Positions 13,858-23,704 of a stretch of DNA of 64,000 nt are shown here, in pieces. The stretch comes from an uncultured Bacteroidales bacterium. GTDB lineage: Bacteria; Bacteroidota; Bacteroidia; Bacteroidales; Muribaculaceae. The first letter of the stretch is position 1, and every line of letters starts with the position of its first letter. The translations under genes were made by a program, and so were the position numbers. The notes beneath the pieces were generated by a model. The model ran no database searches. It worked only from the letters and a program-made list of their open reading frames with translations, and was not told where the DNA came from. Location of the stretch: contig CACYQB010000004.1 of NCBI GenBank assembly GCA_902776435.1, forward strand, positions 1 through 64,000. The letters run 5' to 3'.

Positions 13858-16773
13858 ATGAACAAGACCGAGAAGAAAATTGCCCAAGCTGCCGAGCGCT
13901 TCGCCAAGCGCTGGGAGGGCAAGGGATATGAGAAGGGCGAGAGCCAGCTCTTCTGGACCGAACTGTTGACAGAGGTGTTCGGCATCGAGGAGCCCTCGAC
14001 GTTCATCTCCTTTGAGGACCAGGTGCAGCTCGACCATACCTCCTTTATTGACGGCTACATCGACCGCACCCACACCATGATTGAGCAAAAGTCGCTGGGC
14101 AAGGACCTGCGGGCGCCCATCAAGCAGAGCGACGGCAAGGCACTCACCCCTTTCCAACAGGCGCAACGTTACAGTGCAGGCTTGCCTTACAGCAAGCGTC
14201 CACGCTGGATTGTGACCTGCAATTTCTCGACCTTCCTCGTCTATGACATGGAGAATCCCAACGGCGAACCCTTTGAGATTCGCCTCGCCGACTTGGGCAA
14301 GGAACACTATCGCCTGCGTTTCCTCGTCGAGACCGGCAGCGAGCACCTCGAACGTGAGATGCGCGTGTCGATGCAGGCGGGTGCCATTGTGGGCAAACTC
14401 TATGACGCCCTGCTCAAGGAATACAAGGACCCCACCAATGCTGAGTCGCTGCGCTCATTGAACGTGCTGTGCGTCAGACTCGTGTTCTGCCTCTACAGCG
14501 AGGATGCAGGCATCTTCGGCCGTCATGACATGTTCCATGATTACCTAGCCCGCTATGACATAATGGACATGCGAAATGCCCTTATTCGCCTGTTCCAAGT
14601 GCTGAACACGCCTCTTGACGAACGTGACCCTTATCTGCAGGATGACCTAGCCGCCTTCCCCTATGCCAGCGGTGGACTGTTTGAGGGCGACATCGAGATA
14701 CCCCGCCTAAACGAGGAAATCCGTGACCTGCTCTTGCAGCACGCTTCGCTCGACTTTGACTGGAGCGAGATTTCGCCCACCATCTTCGGCGCCGTCTTTG
14801 AGAGCACCCTCAACCCCGAGACACGTCGCAGCAGTGGTATGCACTACACCAGCGTCGAGAACATCCACAAGGTCATTGACCCGCTCTTCCTTGACGACCT
14901 GCGCCGTCAGCTCGATGATATCCTCGAGGAAAAGGTCGTGAGCAAGCGCCGCAAACGCCTCTTAGACTTCCAGCAGCATTTGGCAAGCCTCACCTTCCTT
15001 GACCCCGCCTGCGGTAGCGGCAATTTCTTGACTGAAACCTATTTGTCGCTGCGTAGGCTCGAAAACCGCTTGATTCGTTCCCTGTATGAGGGCGAGTCCA
15101 TGTTTATTGGTGGCGATAACTTTGTCAACCCCGTCAAGGTGGATATCCACCAGTTCTACGGCATCGAAATCAACGACTTTGCCGTAACTGTCGCCACTAC
15201 AGCCCTGTGGATCAGCGAGTCACAAATGCTGGCCGAGACTGAGCGCATCATTTCACACGACCTCGAATTCCTCCCTCTCAAGTCCTTCCCCAACATCCAC
15301 GAAGCCAACGCCCTGCGCACCGACTGGCGCAGCCTCTTCAATTCAACAACTGAACAATCTGAGTTTTCTGACGGGTATCCGCACACGGATTCTTCTGTCA
15401 GCGGATTAAGTGGATTGGAAGGATTATCGACTGAAACAACCCCCTTGGCGGATGCCAATCCCACTAATCAGCATCATCCGCCGACCATAAAATTGCCCGA
15501 CTACATCATGGGCAACCCACCGTTTATCGGAGCCCGAATGGCTACCGCTAAACAGAAGGAAGATCTGGTCAGCGTTTTTGGAACCAAATGGAAAAATATC
15601 GGTAATCTGGATTATGTGTGCGGCTGGTACAAGAAAGCAGCAGACATGATGCGCGATACATCCATCAAGACTGCTCTAGTTTCCACAAATTCTATCTGTC
15701 AAGGCGAGCAGGTTGCTAACCTCTGGGAACCACTCATGCAGGATGGCATCACCATCAACTTTGCCCAACGCACTTTCCGCTGGGACAGCGAGGCGGCAAT
15801 CAAAGCCCACGTGCATTGCGTCATCATAGGCTTCAGTTATGAAGACAAAAAGGACAAATTATTATTTGATGGAGACCAGGTTATTAGAGCCAACCACATC
15901 AATGGCTATCTGATTGATGCACCAAATGTGTTTGTGGGCAGTCGCAGCAAGCCCATTTGCGACGTCCCAGAAATAGGAATCGGCAACAAGCCCATCGATG
16001 GAGGTAATTACCTCTTTGAGAAAGAAGAGATGGAAGCCTTCATCAAGTTGGAGCCCAAATCGGAACAGTATTTCCGTCCTTGGTATGGAGCTGTTGAGTT
16101 CATCCACCAAAAGCCCCGTTACTGCCTGTGGCTTGGTCATTGCACACCCGCGGAATTGCGCAGTATGCCACATTGTCTCAAGCGCATTGAAGCCGTACGG
16201 GAAATGCGACTTGCCAGCAAAAGTGAGGGCACCAGGAAACTGGCTGATCGCCCCACGCGATTCCACGTCGAGAATATGCCCACTGGCAATTTCATCATTG
16301 TGCCATCAGTTTCATCTGAAAGAAGATGTTATATTCCTATGGGATTCATGCCTCCCACTGTTTTTGCAAGCAATCTTGTGTTGATTATTCCTGATGCGAC
16401 GTTGTATCATTTTGGTGTGTTGGAGTCGAGTGTTCACATGGCGTGGATGAGGGTTGTTTGTGGCAGATTGAAATCGGATTATCGTTATAGTAAGGATATT
16501 GTTTACAATAATTTTCCATGGCCCGAGGTAAGCGAGGAGCAGCAAGAGCGCATTGCCCAGACCGCCCAAGCCATCCTTGATGCCAGGGCATTGTACCCCG
16601 ACAGCAGTCTAGCCGACCTCTACGACCCCATAACGATGCCGCCCGAATTACTGAAGGCCCACCGTGACAACGACCGCGCCGTCATGGCCGCCTACGCCTT
16701 CCCCACAACCCTTCCCGAACCCGAGATAATAGCAAAACTCTTCACCCTCTATAACAACCTCATTCAACAATAA
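13858..16773 (+). CDS. MmeI-like type IIL restriction enzyme and DNA methyltransferase
   Basis: A single-chain restriction-modification enzyme: in this family one polypeptide methylates adenine in a short asymmetric site and cuts about 20 bases away. The 971-residue product shows the expected order: an N-terminal nuclease domain with D65 and E76-Q-K78 (a PD-(D/E)xK variant close to the MmeI arrangement), the conserved SDGKALTPFQQAQRY and RPRWIVTCNF motifs, a helical spacer, an N6-adenine methyltransferase core with SAM motif LDPACGSGNF (about 381-390) and catalytic NPPF (553-556), then a C-terminal target-recognition region. About 50 residues at 497-545 look like a low-complexity insertion just before NPPF. 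The ATG at 13858 is preferred over an upstream TTG because the -7 box TATCTTTG (13826-13833) overlaps that TTG. No separate specificity or nuclease gene is near; a KAP NTPase gene follows 44 bases later. Confidence 0.92.
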   Translation: MNKTEKKIAQAAERFAKRWEGKGYEKGESQLFWTELLTEVFGIEEPSTFISFEDQVQLDHTSFIDGYIDRTHTMIEQKSLGKDLRAPIKQSDGKALTPFQQAQRYSAGLPYSKRPRWIVTCNFSTFLVYDMENPNGEPFEIRLADLGKEHYRLRFLVETGSEHLEREMRVSMQAGAIVGKLYDALLKEYKDPTNAESLRSLNVLCVRLVFCLYSEDAGIFGRHDMFHDYLARYDIMDMRNALIRLFQVLNTPLDERDPYLQDDLAAFPYASGGLFEGDIEIPRLNEEIRDLLLQHASLDFDWSEISPTIFGAVFESTLNPETRRSSGMHYTSVENIHKVIDPLFLDDLRRQLDDILEEKVVSKRRKRLLDFQQHLASLTFLDPACGSGNFLTETYLSLRRLENRLIRSLYEGESMFIGGDNFVNPVKVDIHQFYGIEINDFAVTVATTALWISESQMLAETERIISHDLEFLPLKSFPNIHEANALRTDWRSLFNSTTEQSEFSDGYPHTDSSVSGLSGLEGLSTETTPLADANPTNQHHPPTIKLPDYIMGNPPFIGARMATAKQKEDLVSVFGTKWKNIGNLDYVCGWYKKAADMMRDTSIKTALVSTNSICQGEQVANLWEPLMQDGITINFAQRTFRWDSEAAIKAHVHCVIIGFSYEDKKDKLLFDGDQVIRANHINGYLIDAPNVFVGSRSKPICDVPEIGIGNKPIDGGNYLFEKEEMEAFIKLEPKSEQYFRPWYGAVEFIHQKPRYCLWLGHCTPAELRSMPHCLKRIEAVREMRLASKSEGTRKLADRPTRFHVENMPTGNFIIVPSVSSERRCYIPMGFMPPTVFASNLVLIIPDATLYHFGVLESSVHMAWMRVVCGRLKSDYRYSKDIVYNNFPWPEVSEEQQERIAQTAQAILDARALYPDSSLADLYDPITMPPELLKAHRDNDRAVMAAYAFPTTLPEPEIIAKLFTLYNNLIQQ

Positions 16774-16817
16774 TAATACGACAACTTGAATGATAATAAT
16801 TTAGATGACCATAAGAT

Positions 16818-18197
16818 ATGAATAATTGTCGATTAGAAGAGATAAAAGTAGATGAATCAAATCCCTATAATGAAGATCTCTTAGGAAGAAAGATTCCTGG
16901 AGACATTCTTCTTCAATTGGTTAAGTCATTCTCTGAAGGATTTGTGATGGCTCTAAATGGCAAATGGGGTTCTGGTAAAACCACTTTTGTCAAAATGTGG
17001 CAGCAACAAATGAAGAATGAGGGATATGAAACCATCTATTATAATTCATGGGAGAATGATTACATATCCGACCCACTAATAGGATTGATTGCCGAGTTTA
17101 AAAAAAAGACACAAACTGGTGGGGAGAATCGAATTGAGAAATTCACTAATGTTGTGAGAAAAATATCGTTTTCGATGGTTCCCTCCCTTCTTGCATTAAT
17201 GGTAAAACACTATACTGGAATTCCATTGGAAGATCTCGATAAGGTAATTAAAGATGGTTCAAAGGAGGCAATGGATCTCTTAAATAAATCAGTTGATAAT
17301 TACATAAAACAGCAAGAATCTATTACCGAGTTCAAGAAAGCACTTAGTGAATATGTCAATGATATCTCACCCAATAAACCTCTGATTTTTATAATCGACG
17401 AACTGGATAGATGTAAACCCGATTTTGCAGTAAAGACATTAGAACGCATCAAACACTTATTTACTGTTAAGAATGTTGTATTTGTGTTGGCCATCGACCA
17501 TGAGCAGCTATGCCATTCAGTTAGAGGATATTACGGTTCTGATAGAATTGCAGCTGATGACTATCTAAGAAGATTTATTGACTATCAGTTTGATTTACCT
17601 ACAGGTGATAGTGACAAACTAATAGAAAAAGTCTTTGAGCGATTTGAATTCGCCAAAACAATTGTAAGTGATAATCCAGAAAACTCTGATTATGCTTATT
17701 ATAAGCATTTTGTATGGTTGCTATATACAATTAGAAGATTAAGTATTCGTGAACTTGAAAAATGGATGTTATATACAAGATTAATTATCAACCATGTAGG
17801 ACATTTACGAATCTCGCCTGAAACTCTTACATTCCTTGTTTTTCTACGTTTTTTCGAGACAGAATTTTATAATCACTACATAATATCTGAAATTAGCGAT
17901 GAATCAGTACTTGAATTTTTTGCACAGAATTTTTCAGCCGCTTTTTTCGATACAGGTACATATTCAGCCAACTATACATATACAGTTATCGCTGAATTAA
18001 TCCGTCTAAAATATTGGGATAATTTGGATGCTTTTAATGAGAGGATCCTCAATAAAGAAGGTGATTTTCAAATAAGGATACCTGAGGCAATTAATAAGGT
18101 TTGGCTTCGTGATTCATTTCATAAAATAAGATCGATAACTACTTTATACAACGTAATTAATTGCATTGGTGATATCATTATTTCTGATGATCTATAA
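16818..18197 (+). CDS. KAP-family P-loop NTPase
   Basis: KAP NTPases are STAND-related ATPases often linked to membranes and to phage exclusion (PifA of plasmid F belongs here). The 459-residue product has Walker A GKWGSGKTT (residues 48-56), the YNSWENDYISDPL segment typical after it, and Walker B with the family signature FIIDELDRCKPDFA (about 190-203), then FVLAIDHEQL and a DYLRRFIDYQFDLP sensor region. A weakly hydrophobic stretch near 115-132 (FSMVPSLLALMV) is the only candidate membrane segment. Base composition is strikingly AT-rich compared with every neighbour, a sign of recent transfer. It follows the MmeI-like gene by 44 bases and is probably read from the same promoter. A defence or accessory role is inferred from family and context. 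Confidence 0.9.
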   Translation: MNNCRLEEIKVDESNPYNEDLLGRKIPGDILLQLVKSFSEGFVMALNGKWGSGKTTFVKMWQQQMKNEGYETIYYNSWENDYISDPLIGLIAEFKKKTQTGGENRIEKFTNVVRKISFSMVPSLLALMVKHYTGIPLEDLDKVIKDGSKEAMDLLNKSVDNYIKQQESITEFKKALSEYVNDISPNKPLIFIIDELDRCKPDFAVKTLERIKHLFTVKNVVFVLAIDHEQLCHSVRGYYGSDRIAADDYLRRFIDYQFDLPTGDSDKLIEKVFERFEFAKTIVSDNPENSDYAYYKHFVWLLYTIRRLSIRELEKWMLYTRLIINHVGHLRISPETLTFLVFLRFFETEFYNHYIISEISDESVLEFFAQNFSAAFFDTGTYSANYTYTVIAELIRLKYWDNLDAFNERILNKEGDFQIRIPEAINKVWLRDSFHKIRSITTLYNVINCIGDIIISDDL

Positions 18198-18554
18198 ATC
18201 GAGAGTCTTCCATTAATTAAACAAGTAACAAAAAGAAAAAGTGACGGTTGTATTGACATAAAGAAATAAATGAGTCATGAATAATTTATGGCCATTCGTG
18301 GGCATTTATGGGCATTTGTGTAAAAAATGAAAGTTGTTCAGGTTGTGTGGGGTAGTTGTTAGTATTGGTTTGCGGTTAAAAAACTGTGAATTGGTGGGGT
18401 AGGGAGGTTAATTTTGTCAAATTCGAGGGTTGTAGTGGGTTGTTTTCAAAGATTATGAGTAATTTTGCCGTTTAGTACACGTTGTTACTAGTATATGGTA
18501 CATGTGAAATCAACCAAAAAACCGAAATACTATCAAAATTTTCACTGAGAAACG
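18198..18554. other. Intergenic region upstream of the DUF2723 gene
   Basis: No gene is seen. It holds a short direct repeat (GTGGGCATTTATGGGCATTTGTG near 18297-18320, a repeat style I recall from other Bacteroidales gaps), a G/T-rich tract, and two -7 boxes, TAATTTTG at 18409-18416 and 18460-18467. The second has TTG at 18440-18442 and is the likelier promoter for the gene at 18555. Confidence 0.5.
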
Positions 18555-21500
18555 ATGAAGAAGTACAAGCTCATCAACAACACGCTGGGATGGCTCATCT
18601 TTATTGTGGCAGCGGCAACTTACCTGCTGACCATCGAGCCCACCGCCAGCTTCTGGGACTGCCCAGAGTTTATCGCCCAAGGTTTTAAGACTGAAATCGG
18701 CCATCCGCCTGGCAACCCCATTTTCATCCTTGCCGCTAACTTTGCGAGCAAGTTTGCCGGTGGTGACGTGATGGCTGTCGCCAAATGTGTCAACGCGATG
18801 TCGGCCATCTTCAGCGCACTGACTATCCTGTTGCTCTTCTGGTCCATCACCCACCTGGTGAAGAAACTGGTGGTGAAGGACGGCAAGGAGGACGAGATGA
18901 CACTGGCCCAGTACCTCGTGGTCATGGGTAGCGGTATCTGTGGCGCGCTGGCCTACACCTGGAGTGACACCTTCTGGTACAGTGCCGTTGAGGCCGAGGT
19001 ATATGCGTTCTCATCGTTCTGCACCGCGCTGGTATTCTGGCTTATCCTCAAGTGGGAGAACCGTGTCAACGAGCCGGGCAGTGACCGCTGGATTGTGCTC
19101 ATTGCCTATGTGCTGGGCGTATCGCTGGGCGTGCACTTGTTGAACTTGCTGTGCATCCCTGCTATCGCGCTCATTTTCTACTATCGCCAGTGCCGTGCAC
19201 ATGACAAGAATTCGACATTGAAGGGTTCCCTGCTGACGCTCCTCGTGTCGTTTGTCATCGTGGGCCTGATCCTCTACGGTCTGGAGCCTGGCTTTGTAGA
19301 GTTAGGACAGAAGTTTGACCTCTTCTTTGTCAATACCCTGGGCATGTCGTTCAACTCGGGCGTGCTCGTGTATGCCATCGTGCTCATGGCCGCATTGGCA
19401 TGGGCGCTTTGGGAACTCTACAGCAACAAGAGCCCGCTGCGCATCAAGTTATCGTTTGCCCTGGCTATCCTCATGTCTGGCGTTCTTTTCTTGGGCGACA
19501 GCATGTTGATTCCCCTGGTATTGTTCATTGCCCTGTGCGTTTACCTGTTCAGGTTCTGCACCCGTGTACCCGTGCGCGTGTTTACCAATATCGTGTCATG
19601 CATCATGGTCATCTTCATCGGCTTCAGCTGCTATGCGCTGATTCTTATCCGCAGCTCGCAGAACACGCCGCTTGACGAGAACTCACCCAACAACACTTAT
19701 GCCCTGGCCAAGTATCTGAGCCGCGAGCAGTATGGTGAGACCCCGCTGCTCTATGGCCGCACACTCTACAGCGACATCATGTATCAGGACAAGGGCAACG
19801 GCGTCCTGCAACCCGCCACCAAGGAGGGCCCCATGCAGTATGCTCCCGAGGTGAAGACCAGCCCCGACCAGCCTGACCGCTACAAGGAGCTCGGATACAA
19901 GAAGAGCTACAAGTACAGTCCCGAGCAGAACATGCTCTTCCCGCGCATCCACGACGAGAAGCATGAACGCGAGTATGTCGAGTGGCTGGGCATGCAAGGC
20001 ACCCAGGTCGAGGCGACCACCAAGCTCGACTCCGACGGCAACTCGATAGAAAAAGAGATGAAGACGAAGCCCACCATGATGGAGAATCTGCGCTTCTTTG
20101 TGGATTACCAGTTGAACTACATGTACTGGCGCTACTTCATGTGGAACTTCGCTGGCCGTCAGAATGACATTCAGGGCATGGGCGAAATCACCCACGGCAA
20201 CTGGATTTCAGGTTACTCGTTCATCGATAACCCACGTCTGGGAGACCAGAGCCTGCTGCCCGACGACCTGGGCAAGGGCAACAAGGGCCACAACGTGTTC
20301 TACCTGCTGCCGCTGCTGATGGGTATCATCGGCCTGTTATGGCAGGCTTACCGCGGCCGTCGCGGCATCGAGCAGTTCTGGGTGATCTTCTTCCTGTTCT
20401 TCATGACAGGTATCGCCATCGTGCTCTACCTGAACCAGACGCCCAGCCAGCCCCGTGAACGTGACTACGCTTACGCTGGCTCCTTCTACGCCTTCAGCAT
20501 CTGGATTGGTATGGGTGTAGCCGGCTTGTGGAGTCTCGTGATGTGGTTCCTCAAGAAGAAGAATAAGAAGGAAGACAAGAGTGAAGCTGCCGTGGCCATC
20601 GACAACGGCAACCGTGGTGGCGTGGCTACCGCAGTCGCTGCCATCGCTGCCATCATCGGCCTGATTATTCCCCTGCAGATGGTGAGCCAGACATGGGACG
20701 ACCACGACCGCAGCGGACGCACCGCAGCCCGCGACTTCGGCCGCAACTACCTCTCCAGCGTCGCTCCTAACGGCGTGATCTTCTGCAACGGTGACAACGA
20801 CACCTTCCCCTTGTGGTATCTGCAGGAGGTAGAGGGTTACCGTACCGACGTGCGTGCCGTCAACCTGAGCTACCTGGCCACCGACTGGTACATCAACCAG
20901 ATGCAGCGTGCCGCCTACGAGTCGGCTCCGCTTCCCATGCAGGCAGATCAGAATACCTACGCCTATGATGAACGCCAGTTCTGCTACTTCATACAGCCTG
21001 ACCAGACGCCCACCGATGCGCTCAAGTCACTGGCATCCATCTACAGTCCCGAAAGCAAGAACAACCCCTACGGCATCAATGAGATCCTTTATCCCAGGGT
21101 ATTTATCCCCGTGGATGCCGATCAGGCCATCAAGGCCGGCGTTGTCAAGGAGGAACACCGCGACCTCATCCAGCCGTCAATCAACCTGGATCTGCAGCGC
21201 ATGGGCTCGGGTATGACTGCCAGCCAGTTGATGTCGTTTGACATCATCGCCAGCAGCATTGCCCAGGGCTGGAACCGTCCTTGCTACTTCGCCATGACCG
21301 TACCCAACGACTATTACCTGGGTCTGGATCCCTACCTGCGCCTCACTGGTCTTGCCTATCAGGTGACCCCGTTATTGTCAGACTCCTACCGTGGCGACAT
21401 CGGCGTTTCCACCGACATCATGTATGACAACGTGGTGAACAAGTTCCTGTGGGGCGGTCTGGACAAGGCTAAGCCCGGTTCACTCTATCTTGACGAGACC

Positions 21501-22136
21501 ATCTGCCGTATGGTGACCACCATGCGCAGTGCGTTGATAGACCTGGCCAGCAACCTGAGCAATGAGGGTAACCTCGCCAAGAATGCTCAACAGGCTATAC
21601 CCGCCGGCATGACCGCCGAGGCCTATGCTGCCGACCGCTTCAAGAAGGCCAAGACCATCCTCGACCTGATGATGGAGAAATTGCCCGTTGCTGCTTGTCC
21701 TTTCACCGTACAGATGGGTGAGCAGGTGGCACAGATTTATTATAACTTAGGCAAGATCAGCGGCGATGAGGACTGCATTGCCAAGAGCAACAAGATCCTT
21801 GAGGACGAAATCATGCGCTATGCAGGTTACCTGCGCTTCTACCAGTCGCTCGATCCCGCACAGTATGAGCGCCTGACCCGCATCGACAAGTATATCGACC
21901 AGCAGTACGTGCTCAACCTGTTGAGCGACTACGGTCAGCAAGTCGATGACAAGAAGTATCAGGAAATCGCCACCAAGTTGCAATCCACTGGCGTGAACAT
22001 GGGCCGCTTGAAATCCTACCAGGAAAACTACGAGCGCGCCATGAGGCAGCAGTATGAAGCCGAACGCGCCGCCGCTCAGCAGCAGCAAGCTAATGAAGAG
22101 GCCCCTTCGGATCTGAGTGAGGTGCTGGGGAACTGA
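18555..22136 (+). CDS. DUF2723 multi-pass membrane protein, probable glycosyltransferase
   Basis: The family shares its N-terminal domain with eukaryotic TMEM260, an O-mannosyltransferase, and with GT-C enzymes; a role in transferring sugar to exported proteins is inferred, not shown. The 1193-residue product starts with the family signature: a first helix, then TIEPTASFWDCPEFI and IGHPPGNPIF (about residues 27-60). Roughly a dozen transmembrane helices run to about residue 710, interrupted by a large loop (about 380-570). A soluble C-terminal half includes DNDTFPLWYLQEVEGYRTDV and helical repeats ending in a Q/A-rich tail. The length is normal for Bacteroidetes members. It is followed 31 bases later by a polysaccharide deacetylase gene on the same strand. 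Confidence 0.88.
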   Translation: MKKYKLINNTLGWLIFIVAAATYLLTIEPTASFWDCPEFIAQGFKTEIGHPPGNPIFILAANFASKFAGGDVMAVAKCVNAMSAIFSALTILLLFWSITHLVKKLVVKDGKEDEMTLAQYLVVMGSGICGALAYTWSDTFWYSAVEAEVYAFSSFCTALVFWLILKWENRVNEPGSDRWIVLIAYVLGVSLGVHLLNLLCIPAIALIFYYRQCRAHDKNSTLKGSLLTLLVSFVIVGLILYGLEPGFVELGQKFDLFFVNTLGMSFNSGVLVYAIVLMAALAWALWELYSNKSPLRIKLSFALAILMSGVLFLGDSMLIPLVLFIALCVYLFRFCTRVPVRVFTNIVSCIMVIFIGFSCYALILIRSSQNTPLDENSPNNTYALAKYLSREQYGETPLLYGRTLYSDIMYQDKGNGVLQPATKEGPMQYAPEVKTSPDQPDRYKELGYKKSYKYSPEQNMLFPRIHDEKHEREYVEWLGMQGTQVEATTKLDSDGNSIEKEMKTKPTMMENLRFFVDYQLNYMYWRYFMWNFAGRQNDIQGMGEITHGNWISGYSFIDNPRLGDQSLLPDDLGKGNKGHNVFYLLPLLMGIIGLLWQAYRGRRGIEQFWVIFFLFFMTGIAIVLYLNQTPSQPRERDYAYAGSFYAFSIWIGMGVAGLWSLVMWFLKKKNKKEDKSEAAVAIDNGNRGGVATAVAAIAAIIGLIIPLQMVSQTWDDHDRSGRTAARDFGRNYLSSVAPNGVIFCNGDNDTFPLWYLQEVEGYRTDVRAVNLSYLATDWYINQMQRAAYESAPLPMQADQNTYAYDERQFCYFIQPDQTPTDALKSLASIYSPESKNNPYGINEILYPRVFIPVDADQAIKAGVVKEEHRDLIQPSINLDLQRMGSGMTASQLMSFDIIASSIAQGWNRPCYFAMTVPNDYYLGLDPYLRLTGLAYQVTPLLSDSYRGDIGVSTDIMYDNVVNKFLWGGLDKAKPGSLYLDETICRMVTTMRSALIDLASNLSNEGNLAKNAQQAIPAGMTAEAYAADRFKKAKTILDLMMEKLPVAACPFTVQMGEQVAQIYYNLGKISGDEDCIAKSNKILEDEIMRYAGYLRFYQSLDPAQYERLTRIDKYIDQQYVLNLLSDYGQQVDDKKYQEIATKLQSTGVNMGRLKSYQENYERAMRQQYEAERAAAQQQQANEEAPSDLSEVLGN

Positions 22137-22167
22137 TGTTCAACACATGTAATCAACGACAGTCATC

Positions 22168-22785
22168 GTGTTAGTTGAACGTCCCCCCTTAATCTACCGA
22201 ATGATATTTCCCGAGACCGTGTGGCGCATCCACAAGCGCGACCACACGGTCTATTTGACGTTTGATGACGGTCCCATCCCTGAAGTCACGCCTTGGGTGC
22301 TCGATACACTCGACCGTTATGGCATCAAAGCGACCTTCTTTATGGTCGGAGAGAATGTGGAGCGACACCCCGAGTTGCTGGAAGAAGTGCGAAGGCGTGG
22401 CCATTCGGTGGGCAACCACACGATGAGTCACCTACAAGGCGCCCACGTGGGCACCAAGCACTACCTGCACAACGTCTTTAGGGCCAACGAGTTGATTCGC
22501 AGCACGCTCTTCCGCCCACCGCACGGCCTGCTGCGCTGGGGCCAATCCAAGGTGCTGCGCTCACGATTTGCCATCATCATGTATGACCTGGTAACCCGAG
22601 ACTACAGCCGCAAACTCACTGGAGAGCAAGTGCTGAACAATGTCAAGCGGTATGCCCGCAATGGCTCGATTATCGTGTTCCACGACTCGCTCAAAGCCGA
22701 GAAAAACATGAAATATGCCTTGCCGCGCGCCATCGAGTGGCTGCAGAGCCAGGGCTATAAATTCGATGCCATCCCCGAACTGTGA
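22168..22785 (+). CDS. Polysaccharide deacetylase (NodB homology)
   Basis: A carbohydrate esterase family 4 enzyme that removes acetyl groups from GlcNAc-type polymers. The 205-residue product shows the expected motifs: TFDDGP (motif 1, catalytic and metal aspartates, about residues 31-36), HTMSH (metal histidines, about 88-92), RPPHG (motif 3) and VFHDS near the C-terminus. No signal peptide is evident, so its location is unclear. The start is taken as GTG 22168 (MLVERPPLIYRMIFP) because related proteins share that N-terminus; ATG 22201 would give a shorter form. It is 31 bases downstream of the DUF2723 gene and overlaps the start of queG, suggesting one transcript. Confidence 0.88.
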   Translation: MLVERPPLIYRMIFPETVWRIHKRDHTVYLTFDDGPIPEVTPWVLDTLDRYGIKATFFMVGENVERHPELLEEVRRRGHSVGNHTMSHLQGAHVGTKHYLHNVFRANELIRSTLFRPPHGLLRWGQSKVLRSRFAIIMYDLVTRDYSRKLTGEQVLNNVKRYARNGSIIVFHDSLKAEKNMKYALPRAIEWLQSQGYKFDAIPEL

Positions 22786-23704
22786 CATAGCATCATCCAT
22801 CAAATCCCAGGCCGCAAGTCTGGGATTTGACGCTTGTGGCTTTGCCGCCGCTATGCCCGTTGATGCTGAGGCACTGGCGCGTTATGAGCGCTGGATTGAG
22901 TTGGGGCACAACGGTTGCATGCAGTGGGCTGCAGGACATCAGGACCTGCGTCGTGACCCCACGATGCTGCTGGAGGGCGCCCAAACGGTCATTTCACTGG
23001 CCCTGAACTATTATCCGGCACGTTTCCAGCCGCCTGGCACACTACGCGTGGCTTATTATGCCTACGGTCGAGATTACCATGAAGTATTGCGGGAAAAATT
23101 GACACAATTAGCCCATTTCATCGAACAAATTACCCATTGTGCCACCCGCCCGTGTGTCGATTCGGCCCCCATCCGCGAGCGTTACTGGGCGCAACGGGCA
23201 GGCCTCGGTTTCATCGGCCGAAACAACTGTCTTATCCTCCCCGGCAAGGGGTCTTACTACTTCTTAGGAGAAATCGTCACTACCGCCCAACTGCCACCTG
23301 ACGAGCCCTGCTCATTGACGTGTGGCGACTGCGGCAAATGTGTTAAGGCATGTCCTACCGGCGCGCTCGACGTTGAAGGGGCTGCTGATGCCACACGCTG
23401 CCTGTCGTGCCTGCTCATTGAGAACCATGACGAGAAACTGCCTGACTGGGTCAATGATGTGGTAGCCGATAGGGTAGTGGGCTGTGACGAATGCCAACTG
23501 TGTTGCCCACACAATGCGCATGCCGAGGCAACCATCATTGCTGATTTTGCCCCAACAGATGTCGTCATGGACCTTACACCCGAACGTGTCGCACAGATGA
23601 GCGCAGGCGAGTTCAAGCGAACCTTCGCCCACAGTGCCATCGCGCGCCTGCGCCACAAGACATTGCGGCGCAACGCTACCTTAAAACCTCAAAAAGACGA
23701 CTGA
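22766..23704 (+). CDS. queG: Epoxyqueuosine reductase
   Basis: Carries out the last step of queuosine tRNA modification, reducing epoxyqueuosine with a cobalamin and two 4Fe-4S clusters. The 312-residue product has the conserved IRERYWAQRAGLGFIGRNN and SYYFLGEI segments (about 132-176), then a ferredoxin-like domain with CGDCGKCVKACP (about 191-202) and CDECQLCCPHN (about 236-246). The start is set at ATG 22766, which overlaps the deacetylase gene by 20 bases; no other ATG gives a normal N-terminus, and the predicted beginning (MPSPNCDIASSIK) is slightly unusual. It ends directly against the convergent MBL-fold gene. Confidence 0.9.
   Translation: MPSPNCDIASSIKSQAASLGFDACGFAAAMPVDAEALARYERWIELGHNGCMQWAAGHQDLRRDPTMLLEGAQTVISLALNYYPARFQPPGTLRVAYYAYGRDYHEVLREKLTQLAHFIEQITHCATRPCVDSAPIRERYWAQRAGLGFIGRNNCLILPGKGSYYFLGEIVTTAQLPPDEPCSLTCGDCGKCVKACPTGALDVEGAADATRCLSCLLIENHDEKLPDWVNDVVADRVVGCDECQLCCPHNAHAEATIIADFAPTDVVMDLTPERVAQMSAGEFKRTFAHSAIARLRHKTLRRNATLKPQKDD

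Noticed and set aside
13858-16773. Reading the large methyltransferase as BREX PglX or a type I HsdM
   Set aside because: The N-terminal D-x10-E-Q-K nuclease region and the SDGKALTPFQQAQRY and RPRWIVTCNF segments fit the MmeI group, and no BREX or hsd partner genes are present.
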